DNA of 52,374 nucleotides from Gp22-AA3 sp964384905 (GCA_964384905.1 CAYLND010000008.1:1-52374); one strand, 5' to 3'; positions 9,001 through 17,064 are shown, numbered from the stretch's first letter. Made by a program: numbers and translations. Notes: generated from the sequence alone by a model not told the origin.

Positions 9001-9141
9001 GGCGTCGGTCGGGGCGCCGAGGCCAACGTCCCGCTGGCGCGGGCCGTGGTGGGCGGTCTGCTCGCCTCGACCGCGCTCACGCTCTTCGTTGTTCCGTGTC
9101 TGATCGTGTGGATCAGGCGTCGTGGGGGGAGCCCGGCATGA
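6034..9141 (+). CDS. RND efflux permease (AcrB/HAE1-like)
   Basis: 1035 residues, full length for an AcrB-type trimeric inner-membrane pump. The first helix follows MVERALRNPYA. Helix 4 carries GRLVDDAIVVLEN with the paired Asp residues of the proton relay. The helix-10 motif reads TGIAVSNSILLVEF, where AcrB has Lys, so the relay differs from classical HAE1 pumps. Two large periplasmic loops follow the usual pattern. The ATG at 6034 overlaps the anti-sigma gene by 8 nt, and the 3' end overlaps the adaptor by 4 nt (ATGA). Substrate is unknown; control by the upstream ECF pair is inferred. Confidence 0.9.
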   Translation: MVERALRNPYAVAVGVLAVLVIGFTCLARIPVDLLPLFPVPAVQIVTFYPGMPPEVMERDIMSRLERWTGQSNGIARQEGKAMLGVAVVKDFFRDDIEANTAMSQVTSFAMSDLFYLPPGTIPPMVMPFDPTATIPLCLLSVSSPVHDETKLYDIAYFDLRNRLQGITGVIAPAVYGGKLRRILAYVDRDRLYARGLSPMDVVQALRSSNVFIPTGDAKFGDMHYLINANGMVPRVADLNDVPLKIQDGAPVFLKDVGEAKDAYQIQTNIVRVNGKRQVYIPIYRQPGANTIRIVDGVKEAIATILSRLPKGIRLDVIMDQSVYVRTAIASLVREGVLGIVLAGATIFLFLGSFRSTLIAAAAIPLSILTAVIGLDATGDSINVMTLGGLALVVGRLVDDAIVVLENTLRHVRDGVPPGQAAREAAREVAMPVLMATVATVAVFAPVVFLTGLGKYLFKPLAVAVAFAMASSYVVAMTVIPVSCARFARAGTGSTPSRAGRFERAYGRLAAGYTRALEGALGRKGRVLAAAAALFVAALAALPRVGTDLFPPVDAGQFMLRVRASSGTRLEETEKICAAVEDAVRSMIPPSELRTMISNIGVLNDWPAAYTPNSGPMDAFLLIQLADQRSHSTLDIVRRLRGDLAARFPGVEFAFDTGGLITAALNFGLPSPIDIQVEGNRLETAHGIAESIRDLVSRVPGTVDVRIQQKIDYPLLDVDVDRVKAAYLGLTQKDVVTNIVTALNSSINFDPAFWIDERNGNHYFIGAQYAEDAIRSVDTLEDIPIRGVGQDHPVLLKNVATVRRDTGPAEINHVNITRVTDVFASVDGRDTGSVAAEIERRLDEQVVPHLPEGYFVRMRGEIASMKDSFRSLGFGWLLAVVLVFLVLVAQFRSFLDPFIVMFAVPLGIVGVVAMLLLTGTTLNIQSILGVIFMTGIAVSNSILLVEFTNRLLERGRSLRQAVIEAAVVRLRPILMTSLAAVLALLPMAVGVGRGAEANVPLARAVVGGLLASTALTLFVVPCLIVWIRRRGGSPA

Positions 9142-10253
9142 GCGGGCATCGTCCCCGGCGCGCCGCGGCCTGGGCGCTGGCGCTCGGGCTGGCGCTGGGC
9201 GCCGCATGCGCGCGCGGCAGGACGGCGCCCGATACGACCGACCGGTCGGCCGTCTCGGTGACGGTCGTCCGGCCGGAGCGGCGAACCCTCGCGCGGACGC
9301 TCCGGATTCCGGCTTCCGTGCAAGCCCTCCAGGAAGCGACTCTCTACGCCAGGGCCGCCGGCTACCTGTCGCGGATCGACGTCGATCGGGGAGACCGGGT
9401 TCGTGCCGGCCAGATCCTGGCCACGATCTCGGCGCCGGAAATGACGAGGGAGAAGGACGTGGCCGCGGCGCAGCTCCGGCAATCGGAGGCGGAGCTTCGA
9501 CTTCAGCGGATCACCCTGGACCGACTCAGGGCCGTGCGCGCGACCGAAGCGGGGGCGGTCACGCAACAGCAGATCGACGAGGCGCAGGCGAGACTCGAGG
9601 TCGCGGAGGCCTCGGTGACCCGTCTGGAAGCCGAACTGGCGCGCGTGGAGGCCCTGACCGGGTACGCCACGATCCGCTCGCCCTTCGACGGCATCGTCAC
9701 GGACCGGTTCGTGGACGTCGGCGCGATGATCCCGATCTCGACGACCTCGACTCAGTCGCCGATCGTGACGGTGATGAATATGGACATGGTCCGTGCGTTC
9801 GTGGATGTCCCGGAGCCGGACGTGGTCTCCGTGACCCGTGCCACGCCGGCCCGCCTGACGGTCGCCGCGATCGCCGGACGGGAGTTCGAGGGGACGGTCA
9901 CCCGCTACTCCACGGCGCTCGATCCGAAGACCCGCACGATGCGGGCCGAAATCGACTTCCCGAACCGGGACCACGCCCTGCGGCCGGGGATGTTCGGGGC
10001 AGCGACGCTCGTGCTGGAGCGGCGGGAAGGCGCTCTGACGCTGCCGGCCGCGGCCCTGCTGACGGAGAAGGACGCCGCATACGTCTACACGGTTCAGGAC
10101 GGAGCCGCCAGAAAGGCGCCTGTGACGACGGGTCTCAACGATGGCATCGTGGTCGAGATCCTCAGCGGGCTCGCCGGGACCGAGCCGGTGATCGTGAGCG
10201 GGAAGGGGATCGTCACGGACGGCACGCGCGTGCATGTGGGAAGCCAGGGATGA
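9138..10253 (+). CDS. RND membrane-fusion (periplasmic adaptor) lipoprotein
   Basis: 371 residues. The N-terminal signal ends in a lipobox-like LGAACA, so a lipidated periplasmic adaptor is likely. The biotinyl-lipoyl half motifs (YARAAGYLSRIDVDRGDRV and YATIRSPFDGIVTDRFVDVG) flank a coiled-coil hairpin at about 100-170. A beta-barrel domain and membrane-proximal domain follow. The start overlaps the permease stop (ATGA) behind a GGGGGGAG ribosome site. It joins the permease to the outer-membrane channel encoded next. Confidence 0.9.
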   Translation: MSGHRPRRAAAWALALGLALGAACARGRTAPDTTDRSAVSVTVVRPERRTLARTLRIPASVQALQEATLYARAAGYLSRIDVDRGDRVRAGQILATISAPEMTREKDVAAAQLRQSEAELRLQRITLDRLRAVRATEAGAVTQQQIDEAQARLEVAEASVTRLEAELARVEALTGYATIRSPFDGIVTDRFVDVGAMIPISTTSTQSPIVTVMNMDMVRAFVDVPEPDVVSVTRATPARLTVAAIAGREFEGTVTRYSTALDPKTRTMRAEIDFPNRDHALRPGMFGAATLVLERREGALTLPAAALLTEKDAAYVYTVQDGAARKAPVTTGLNDGIVVEILSGLAGTEPVIVSGKGIVTDGTRVHVGSQG

Positions 10254-11635
10254 CGGGCCATCGGCTCCTCATTCTCGGCGCGGCGGTGCTTCTCGCCACC
10301 GGGCGCGCCCGGGCGCGGGCCGAAGAGGCGCCTCCTTCAGCCGCAGAGCGCGAGGTCCCGTCGTTGTCGATCGCCGTCCACCCGGGCGAGATCCCCGGCA
10401 TCGGCCCCGCGCCTGTGATGCTCGACCTGCGAGCCGTCCTCGATCGGGTCGGGCGGGAGAGCCTCGATGTCCGGGAGGCACACGCCCAGGCCGAGGCCGC
10501 CGAAGGAGATCGCGCGAGCGCCGCCGGACGGTGGTGGCCGAGCCTGCTGGTAGGCGCCCAGACGCGCCGCACGGACGGCACGTTGCAGGGAACGTTCGGG
10601 GACATCGGGTCCTCGACCTTCGACACGGCGCTCGTGAACGCGATTCTCCGCTGGGATCTCAACCCGGGGGCGACGCACTTCCGGGCCCGCGCGGCGGGTG
10701 CCGAGGCCCGGGCAGCCGGCGCCAGCGTCGAGGCAACGCGACTGGAGGCCCGCCTCGCGGCTTCCACGCGGTACCTCGAGCTCCTCGGCGCGGCGGCCCT
10801 GACCACCGTCGCCCGGAGGACGCTGGACGACGCGACCGAGTTCTTGAAGGTGGTGCGCGCGCTGGAGGGGCAGGGGCTGGGGCCCGAGGCCGATGTCGAG
10901 CGCGCGCGCTCGGAACTCGCGGGGCGCACTCAGTCTCTCGCCGAGGCGGAGGAGGCTTTCCGGATCGCGTCGATCCGCCTCGCCGAGGTCCTGAATCTCG
11001 ATCCCGCAGTCACCATCCTGCCACGGGAGACAGTGATCGAAGCGCCGGCGCTGCCCGCCGCGGAAGACACCGAAGCCCTGGTAGCGCGGGCGCTGGAGAC
11101 CCGCCCGGAGCCGAAGGCGGCCGCCGAGGAGGCAGCCGCGGCGCGGTCGCGCCACGCGGCGGCGCGCTGGAACGCCTATGGCCCGGGTGTCAGCCTGGAG
11201 GCACAGCGGGGTCGGCTCGGAACGTCGTTTGCCGAAGCCGGGGACCAGTCGATTTACAGTGCTCGCCTCGGCTGGACCTTCGACCTCTCCCAGCCCGGCG
11301 CCCTGCGGGCGGCAGGGGCCCGGCTCACGGCCGCCGAGCTCGATCTGGAGCACATACGACAGCGTGTGCGTGCCGAAGTCACCACCGCTCGCGAGGCAGT
11401 CGGGCTGGCGCGCCAGCGTCTCGATCTCGCCCGTGAAGGCCTGGATGCCGCCGAGCGCGCTTCAAAGATCAGCCAGGCCCGCTTCGCCGGGGGCATCGGG
11501 AGCGCCCTCGAGGTCCTGCAGGCGCAGGACGCTGCGGCCGCGGCCCGCGCCAATGCGGTGTCCGCCCTGGTCGAGGCCCACCGCTCCGTCTTCGAGATGC
11601 GGAGGGCCCTGGGCCTCTCCCCCGATGTTCCATGA
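10250..11635 (+). CDS. TolC-family outer membrane efflux channel
   Basis: 461 residues with a signal peptide (MTGHRLLILGAAVLLATG). It shows the two-fold internal repeat of long Ala/Glu/Arg-rich coiled coils expected for TolC-like proteins, for example ARSELAGRTQSLAEAEEAF in the first half and VGLARQRLDLAREGLDAAE in the second. It overlaps the adaptor stop by 4 nt, completing a sigma/anti-sigma/permease/adaptor/channel operon. A merR-type gene begins 33 nt later and could be co-transcribed. Confidence 0.85.
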   Translation: MTGHRLLILGAAVLLATGRARARAEEAPPSAAEREVPSLSIAVHPGEIPGIGPAPVMLDLRAVLDRVGRESLDVREAHAQAEAAEGDRASAAGRWWPSLLVGAQTRRTDGTLQGTFGDIGSSTFDTALVNAILRWDLNPGATHFRARAAGAEARAAGASVEATRLEARLAASTRYLELLGAAALTTVARRTLDDATEFLKVVRALEGQGLGPEADVERARSELAGRTQSLAEAEEAFRIASIRLAEVLNLDPAVTILPRETVIEAPALPAAEDTEALVARALETRPEPKAAAEEAAAARSRHAAARWNAYGPGVSLEAQRGRLGTSFAEAGDQSIYSARLGWTFDLSQPGALRAAGARLTAAELDLEHIRQRVRAEVTTAREAVGLARQRLDLAREGLDAAERASKISQARFAGGIGSALEVLQAQDAAAAARANAVSALVEAHRSVFEMRRALGLSPDVP

Positions 11636-11668
11636 CGTGCGTCCAAAGGCTTTGCTAGGATAAACGTG

Positions 11669-12133
11669 ATGGATACTCACTACACGATCGGCCGGCTGGC
11701 GCGGGAGGCGGGCGTGCCTACCTCGACGGTCCGGTACTATGAGCGCAGCCGCCTTCTCCGGCCGGACGGCAGGACCGAGGGGAACTACAGGGTGTATGGC
11801 CAGGAGGCGCTCGGCCGTCTCCGCTTCATCCGGGCCGCGCAGGCCATCGGTCTCGCGCTGACCGACATCACCACGCTGCTCGACTTCCGGGACGGCCGGA
11901 CGGCTCCCTGCCGGGAAGTGCAGACCCTCATCGAGGAGCGGCTGTCGGAGCTGAAGAAAAGACTCGTGGAGCTGCGCCACGTGCAGGCCGTCCTCCACTC
12001 ATCACTCCAGATGTGCCGCAGGACCGAACGCCGCGGGCACTGCGAAGTCATGGAAAGACTGAACGTTGCCGCGTCGTCCTCCTCCCGGGCACGCCGCCGG
12101 GCATCCTCCCGGAAATCCACAAATCGTCCTTGA
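11669..12133 (+). CDS. merR: MerR-family regulator with mercury-type cysteines
   Basis: 154 residues from ATG 11669 (a GTG at 11666 is one codon upstream). The winged-helix N-terminus reads YTIGRLAREAGVPTSTVRYYE. A coiled coil follows, and a metal loop has CRRTERRGHC, two Cys separated by eight residues, plus an upstream Cys in TAPCREV. This C...C-x8-C layout matches the three Hg(II) ligands of MerR (C82, C117 and C126 in the Tn501 protein). The downstream genes are mercury-type, which supports the call. The protein should bind the dyad overlapping its own stop codon and switch on the next gene. Confidence 0.8.
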   Translation: MDTHYTIGRLAREAGVPTSTVRYYERSRLLRPDGRTEGNYRVYGQEALGRLRFIRAAQAIGLALTDITTLLDFRDGRTAPCREVQTLIEERLSELKKRLVELRHVQAVLHSSLQMCRRTERRGHCEVMERLNVAASSSSRARRRASSRKSTNRP

Positions 12134-12161
12134 CCTTGAACTTTGGTTCAAGGTTTAGATT
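12130..12161 (+). promoter_or_regulatory. MerR-type promoter with operator dyad
   Basis: A TTGACC -35 at 12130-12135 and a TAGATT -10 at 12156-12161 are separated by 20 bp. In between lies a perfect inverted repeat, CCTTGAAC TTTG GTTCAAGG, at 12134-12153. Overlong spacers with a central dyad are the hallmark of MerR-family activated promoters, where the regulator untwists DNA. It overlaps the last codons of merR and faces the gene at 12242. Confidence 0.85.
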
Positions 12162-12241
12162 GTTCTTCTGTGGGGTCGAGATCGGGCCGCGCTCTGTTGA
12201 TCGTCGGGGCGATCCGACACTCGGCACCGGAGGAGAGACTC

Positions 12242-12808
12242 ATGAAGAACACCTCCTGCCCCGTCAGCGGGAACCGCGGCAAGGCGGTACCCTGCGTCAC
12301 GTTGAGAAGCCTCGTCCTTCCCGCGCGTCTCGCCGCCGTGGAAGATCGAGAGTGGTTCTTCTGCGACCGGCCCGAATGCGAAGTCGTCTATTTCAGTGGG
12401 GACGGTCGGACGCTCGACAAAGAGGCCTTGAGCGTCCGCGTCGGGCTCAAGGAGAGGGAGGCTCCGCGTCCGGTCTGTTACTGCTTCGACCATACGGTCG
12501 AGAGCATCCGGGAAGAGATCACCCGGACCGGCCGAAGCACCGCCGCCGCCTCGATCAGGAAGAGGATCGAGGCGGGCGAGTGCCGCTGCGAGGTGCTGAA
12601 CCCGAAGGGAACCTGCTGCCTGGGCGACGTCGACACGGTCGTCAAGGAAGTCTTGGTTCACACCGGTGTCCCGCGAGCGCCGGTCAGGCGACTATCCGCC
12701 ACGGCGAGGGCGAGCGACGCCTGCGGCGGACCCGCCGCTCGCGGGGAGGAATGCAACGAAGACGCCGGTTGCCTGCCGGAGCCGGTGCGTGTCCAGGAGG
12801 ATCGGTGA
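12242..12808 (+). CDS. CopZ-like protein: zinc ribbon plus Fer2_BFD [2Fe-2S] domain
   Basis: 188 residues, very Cys-rich. Residues 1-60 match the CopZ N-terminal zinc-binding domain (TSCPVSGNRGKAV, then FFCDRPECEVVYFS). Residues 78-125 match a BFD-like [2Fe-2S] domain with VCYCFDHT and then CRCEV and GTCCLGDV. Archaeal CopZ continues into an HMA copper-chaperone domain; here an unrelated Cys-containing tail (ACGG, EECNEDAGC) follows and the HMA domain sits instead in the gene at 13198. GGAGGAGAG precedes the ATG. As first gene behind the MerR promoter it probably delivers or reduces the metal ion in the cytoplasm. Confidence 0.7.
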   Translation: MKNTSCPVSGNRGKAVPCVTLRSLVLPARLAAVEDREWFFCDRPECEVVYFSGDGRTLDKEALSVRVGLKEREAPRPVCYCFDHTVESIREEITRTGRSTAAASIRKRIEAGECRCEVLNPKGTCCLGDVDTVVKEVLVHTGVPRAPVRRLSATARASDACGGPAARGEECNEDAGCLPEPVRVQEDR

Positions 12809-12833
12809 TGAGCAGCAAGGAAGGTGAGTGGAG

Positions 12834-13178
12834 ATGAAGATTCCCAGGGCAGGCCTGACTCTGACCGGGGCGCTGGTCGCCGGTCTTGCCGCTTCGGCGT
12901 GCTGCCTCGGCCCGCTGGTTCTGACAATCGCCGGCATCGGCGGGGCGGCCTCTGCCCTGGCGCTCGAGCCCTATCGTCCCTGTCTCCTCGTCCTGACGGC
13001 CGGTTTCCTCGGGCTCGCCTTCTACCTCACGTATCGGCGGACGGTCGCCGCCTGCGGTCCCGGGCAGGCGTGCGCAAGGGCCCGAGTCAATCGGACCGGG
13101 AGGATACTCCTGTGCCTGGTGACGATCGTCGTCGTCCTGGCCACGACGTTTCCCTATTACTCACGCTACCTGTTCTGA
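12834..13178 (+). CDS. merT: MerT-like mercuric ion transport membrane protein
   Basis: 114 residues with three predicted membrane helices. The first holds the adjacent cysteines in ASACCLGPLVL, the Hg(II)-accepting pair of MerT. A cytoplasmic loop holds another pair (ACGPGQAC). MerT takes Hg(II) from periplasmic MerP and passes it inward. A GTG at 12828 two codons upstream is an alternative start with AAGGAAGG before it. Position between a CopZ-like protein and a MerP-like protein fits the role. Confidence 0.8.
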   Translation: MKIPRAGLTLTGALVAGLAASACCLGPLVLTIAGIGGAASALALEPYRPCLLVLTAGFLGLAFYLTYRRTVAACGPGQACARARVNRTGRILLCLVTIVVVLATTFPYYSRYLF

Positions 13179-13197
13179 GACTCGACAGGAGGTTCCC

Positions 13198-13848
13198 ATG
13201 AAGCGCTTCATTTTGCTCGGTTCGCTCCTCGCTGTGCTGTTCGTCCTGCCGCCCTGCGCTCCCACGCTCGTGGCGGCCCCTCCCTCCGAGGCGAGCGGCA
13301 AGACGACGCTCACCATCAAGGGCATGACCTGCGGCGGATGTGTCGCCGCGGTGAAGCTGAAGCTCGAGAAGACCGCTGGGGTAACCGCCTATGACGTCTG
13401 CCTCGAGAGGGGAGAGGCGGACATCACGTTCGATCCCGGGCGGACCGATCCAAAGAAGATCGCCGACTCGGTTTCGGAGACAGGCTTTACCGCCACCGTC
13501 AAGGAGGCGAACGAATCGCGCCAGGGCGTCTCGATGGTGCGGTCCGTAACGCCCAGGGTCGAGGGCGGCCGGATCAAACCGTGGGAGCCGGTCGATGTCG
13601 CCTTCAAAGGCTGCAGCGAGAGCGCATGCGGCGTCCGCGGTCCCATCACGCAGGCCGTCGTCCAGCCAGACGCTCATCTCGGCCAATACGTCTACTGCCC
13701 TGTCAGCGGCGCCGTGTTCCAGATCAAGAACTCAAGTCTGCGGAGCGACGTTCGCGGCAAGACCCTCTATTTCTGCTGCGCCAACTGCGCCCGCTATTTC
13801 GCTCAGAATCGCGATCGGGTCCTTGCTCTCAGGGGTCTGTCGCTCTGA
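13198..13848 (+). CDS. MerP-like HMA domain fused to a YHS/TRASH-type domain
   Basis: 216 residues. A signal peptide is followed by a heavy-metal-associated domain with GMTCGGC at residues 42-48, the two-Cys metal site of MerP. A linker contains CSESAC. The C-terminal 50 residues read YCPVSGAVFQI, then LYFCCANCARYF, which looks like a YHS/TRASH metal-binding module with four or more Cys. AGGAGG stands just before the ATG. Usual MerP is about 90 residues, so the added domain is unusual and may give a second periplasmic metal site. Confidence 0.75.
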   Translation: MKRFILLGSLLAVLFVLPPCAPTLVAAPPSEASGKTTLTIKGMTCGGCVAAVKLKLEKTAGVTAYDVCLERGEADITFDPGRTDPKKIADSVSETGFTATVKEANESRQGVSMVRSVTPRVEGGRIKPWEPVDVAFKGCSESACGVRGPITQAVVQPDAHLGQYVYCPVSGAVFQIKNSSLRSDVRGKTLYFCCANCARYFAQNRDRVLALRGLSL

Positions 13849-13859
13849 AGGGGGAAGCG

Positions 13860-14432
13860 ATGCGCATGGGATTGCTCCTGCTGCCGTTGGTCATGACGGC
13901 GTGCTCACGGACAGCAGGGGAGAGCCGGACAAACCAACCCAAGAGGGGTCCCTTCATGGCCACCCTTGAAGAGGGACGACTCGTACCGCTCTTCAAGGCG
14001 GCTCTCCAATACCGATCGCAGGAGCAGACGGAGGCCGTCGTCCCTCCCGAGGGGCGCGAAGGTGAATACATCGGAAGCGGCGATGGAGCGGCGACGGGCG
14101 ATCGACTTCGAGGCACGATTCGGTGGTCCCTCTGGGCGGGGAACTGCGCCTACCCACTCGTGCGTCGGGGACATCACATTCCTGACGGGCTGCACCTCTG
14201 CACGATGAATCCGGTCGGCTTCATCGAGACGCCGGACGGAACACGAATCCGCTTCGATGGCAGGGGTTACGGTCTGCGCAGCCCGGAGTGGTATCGCACA
14301 AGCCTGACTCTGGTCTTCGGCACGGAGGACGCCAGGTACGCCTGGCTGACCAGGGAACTGGGAGTGATGGAGGGCGAATTCGACGAGAAGAGCGGGCGCG
14401 CAGCCTGGGAGGTCTATGTCTGCAGTCGGTGA
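13860..14432 (+). CDS. Putative lipoprotein, DUF3237-like
   Basis: 190 residues from ATG 13860 with AGGGGGAA upstream. The N-terminus ends in the lipobox LVMTAC, so lipidation at the periplasmic face is expected. The body (GDRLRGTIRW, GFIETPDGTRIRFDGRGYG) resembles the DUF3237 fold, small barrel-like proteins of unknown role. The resemblance is by eye and not certain. It is eleven bases after the MerP-YHS gene, within the mercury operon. Confidence 0.55.
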   Translation: MRMGLLLLPLVMTACSRTAGESRTNQPKRGPFMATLEEGRLVPLFKAALQYRSQEQTEAVVPPEGREGEYIGSGDGAATGDRLRGTIRWSLWAGNCAYPLVRRGHHIPDGLHLCTMNPVGFIETPDGTRIRFDGRGYGLRSPEWYRTSLTLVFGTEDARYAWLTRELGVMEGEFDEKSGRAAWEVYVCSR

Positions 14433-14468
14433 CGTGGCATCGCAGTACGTTCTCAGTGGGGTGCGGAC

Positions 14469-15920
14469 ATGACGAAATCAGTCAGGGAGTTCATCGCACT
14501 GATGTTCGTCGGAGCCGGGACGATCGGAATCATGTCGATGTCTCGGCCGGTGGACGCCGCTGTCCGGGCGTCCGACACCGTCGAGCTCCATGAAGGCCAG
14601 ATGTTCCCAACCATGATCTTTCCTTCCCTCGAGGGGAGCCGGCCCGGCTCGGTTGCGGACTTTCGCGGCAAGAAGCTCATCCTCCACATCTTCGCATCCT
14701 GGTGAGCGGGCTGCCGCGTGCACGTGCCCGGGTGGCACGAAGCGACTCAACGATGGCAGCAGGAAGGGAAGGTCCGGATGGCGGGGATCATCGAGGAACA
14801 GCATCCAGACCGCGCTCGTCTGTTCATGCAATGGAAGCAGATGCCGTGGCCGGTGTTGGTGGACGCGCTTGACCTTTTGGGTGTTTCCGCAGTTCCCATC
14901 ACGCTGGCCATAGATGAGTACGGCGTCATTCGGATGGTGGACCCTGAGCCTGGAGAGATCGAAGAGAAATTCCTCGACAGGACGTTCGAGAAGCCCGCGA
15001 GTCAGTCCCGGATCACAGACAATGCGCCGGACCTCGATACTTTGAAGCAGGCCACGCATCAGGGTACGCTCGCGACCTGGTCGGCTTATGCGGATGCGCT
15101 TGTGGAATGGGGCGGGCCGCAGCGACTTGCCGAGGCGATCCAGGCTTACCAACATGCTCTGCGCCTGCAGTCCGATTCTGGGTCCCTGCACTTCCGCCTC
15201 GGCGTGGCCTATCGCAGCCGTTATGACACGGCGTTCCGCCAGCCGGAAGACTTTCAGAGGGCGGTCGAAGAATGGAGCGCGGCGCTGGACATCGACCCGA
15301 ACCAATACATTTGGCGCCGGCGCATCCAGCAGTACGGTCCCCGGCTGGACAAGCCTTATTCCTTTTATGACTGGGTGACCACGGCGCGCAGGGATATCGC
15401 GGCGCGTGGCGAGGTTCCGGCTCCGCTCTCCGTTGAACCCGGCGGAGCGGAATTCGCGCATGCCGAGGAGTCCTTCGCCGCCGCCTCAGGCGACGTGATT
15501 GAACTGGACCCAAGGGGACGAATCCATCGTGATGCCGGCCAGTTCGTCAAGGTCGAGACGGCTGTTGTTCCCGATACCCGTGCGCAGGACGTGTCGGAGC
15601 GCGTTCACGTGGTTTTTCGCCCGAATCCCGCAAACAAGACTCACTGGAACAACGAAGCTGGACATTTCGTCTTTTGGGTCAATCCACCCGGCGGATGGAA
15701 TGTCAGCCAGCGTCTCACGACGATTCCCAGCCCTTCCCAGCCGGCCAGCACGGAGCCCCGCGAGGTGGAATTTGAGATCAGAGGTCCCGATCGAGGCCGC
15801 GCCGGAGCGGTGACCCTCTCCGCTTATGCTCTCTATTACGTCTGTGAGGGTTTGAAGGGTGTCTGCATGTACCGAAGGCAGGACGTGCCGATTACCATCG
15901 CGCCACGTCGAATGCGCTGA
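14469..15920 (+). CDS. Putative selenoprotein: thioredoxin-like UxxC protein with TPR and DsbD-like tail
   Basis: The frame runs from ATG 14469 to the stop at 15918-15920, interrupted only by TGA at 14703-14705 (residue 79 of 483). Read as selenocysteine, this gives HIFASW-U-AGC, a thioredoxin-type active site with Sec in place of the first Cys. Redoxin features continue across the TGA: VADFRGKKLILH before it, VSAVPITLAIDEYG (cis-Pro) after it. Residues about 200-300 look TPR-like (EAIQAYQHALRLQ). The last 130 residues are beta-rich with YYVCEGLKGVC, reminiscent of the N-terminal domain of DsbD. An N-terminal signal or anchor helix is present. A hairpin follows the TGA. It ends the mercury operon. 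Selenium insertion is inferred. Confidence 0.75.
14715..14744 (+). other. Candidate bacterial SECIS hairpin (first UGA)
   Basis: CGTGCC (14723-14728) pairs with GGCACG (14734-14739) around the loop CGGGT. A lower CGC/GCG stem (14715-14717 with 14742-14744) may extend it. The loop starts 26 nt after the T of TGA and has G at its second place, within the known limits for bacterial SECIS elements read by SelB. Confidence 0.55.
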
Positions 15921-15942
15921 TCAACAGGAGCACGCCATCGGT

Positions 15943-17064
15943 CTATCCGACGCGGACCAGGAGTAGATAGAGCGCTCCCGCCAGCGCTCCGGCGAGGGGA
16001 AGCGTCGTGACCCAGGCGAAGAGGATCTGCAGGATCGAGCCCCAGCGGGCTGCGCCGTTGACCAGCCCGATGCCGAAGATGGCGCCGACGCTCACGTGGG
16101 TCGTGGAGACCGGCATCCCGAGTCCTGAGGCCGCGGTCACGAGCAAGGCGGTGGTCAGGTTGGCGCTCAACGCCTGACCGTGGTCCATACGGGTGATGCG
16201 ATGGCTCATCGTCTCCGCCACGCGTCGCGCGGCGACAAAGCCTCCGAGCGCGATCGCCAGGGCGATGGCGGCGTAGGACCATGTCGACGCGAGCCGGGGC
16301 GCCGCGCCGACCAGGAGCGCGACGATCTTCGGCGTGTCGTTCAACCCTCGGGCCGCGCTCACGGCCCCCGCGGAGAGAAAATGGAGCCGGTCGAGGATTT
16401 GCTGGGCGGAGACGCCGAGCAGCCTCCCCGAGTACCGGGATCGGCACGACGCGAGGTCGCCCAGGTCCAGGGCCACGCCGGTCGAACGCAGGACGGCTGC
16501 CCCATCCGGCCCGACATCGACGGCCTCCAAGGTATTGCCGACGCAGAGACAGGTCTCCTTCTCGACACCGAGCCAGCGCCGTGCACTCTGGAAGAGGGGG
16601 TAGAAGAGAAGGGTGAGCACGACCGCGACGAGGGGCGAGAGCAGGAGTGGATAAACGAGGCTCCTCGCCACGGCCGCCCAGGCTACCCCAGAGCCGGCGG
16701 CTGCGAGCCCCGCACCGGTCAGACCGCCGACGAGAGCATGTGTCGTCGAGACTGGCATCCCCAGCCGGGTCGCAAGTAGAAGGGTGAGTGCCGCGGCGCC
16801 GGCGACAGCGACCAGGAAGTGCCGATCGCTCGTGAGGACGTCAGGCACGAGACCCTTCCCGGAGAATGACCGCGCCAGCGCTTCACCGAGAGGCAAGGCG
16901 GCCGCGGAGCCGGCGAGGGTCGCAAGGGTTGAATAGCCGAGCGCCTTTCCATATCCGGCGGCGCCGCTCCCGAAGAGCGTCGCAACACCCTTGAAGTTGT
17001 CATTCGCCCCATTCGCGAAGGCGACGGAGAGAACGGCCAGTGCCAGGAGGGTCATCATCGCCAT
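15943..17064 (-). CDS. pit: PiT-family inorganic phosphate transporter
   Basis: 373 residues, membrane protein with about ten hydrophobic helices. The two inverted halves both carry family signatures: AFANGANDNFKG with PVSTTHALVGG near the N-terminus, and ARGLNDTPK with PVSTTHVSVGA in the C-terminal half. PiT proteins are low-affinity, ion-coupled phosphate carriers, and some relatives carry sulfate. It converges on the selenoprotein gene with a 22-nt gap and diverges from the sigma-like gene at 17183. No Pho repeat was found before it, consistent with a constitutive low-affinity route beside the regulated Pst system. Confidence 0.85.
   Translation of the reverse strand: MAMMTLLALAVLSVAFANGANDNFKGVATLFGSGAAGYGKALGYSTLATLAGSAAALPLGEALARSFSGKGLVPDVLTSDRHFLVAVAGAAALTLLLATRLGMPVSTTHALVGGLTGAGLAAAGSGVAWAAVARSLVYPLLLSPLVAVVLTLLFYPLFQSARRWLGVEKETCLCVGNTLEAVDVGPDGAAVLRSTGVALDLGDLASCRSRYSGRLLGVSAQQILDRLHFLSAGAVSAARGLNDTPKIVALLVGAAPRLASTWSYAAIALAIALGGFVAARRVAETMSHRITRMDHGQALSANLTTALLVTAASGLGMPVSTTHVSVGAIFGIGLVNGAARWGSILQILFAWVTTLPLAGALAGALYLLLVRVG

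Noticed and set aside
14469..14705. A separate 78-residue gene ending at the TGA
   Set aside because: It would stop in the middle of a thioredoxin active site, with the fold continuing in frame; selenocysteine explains it better.
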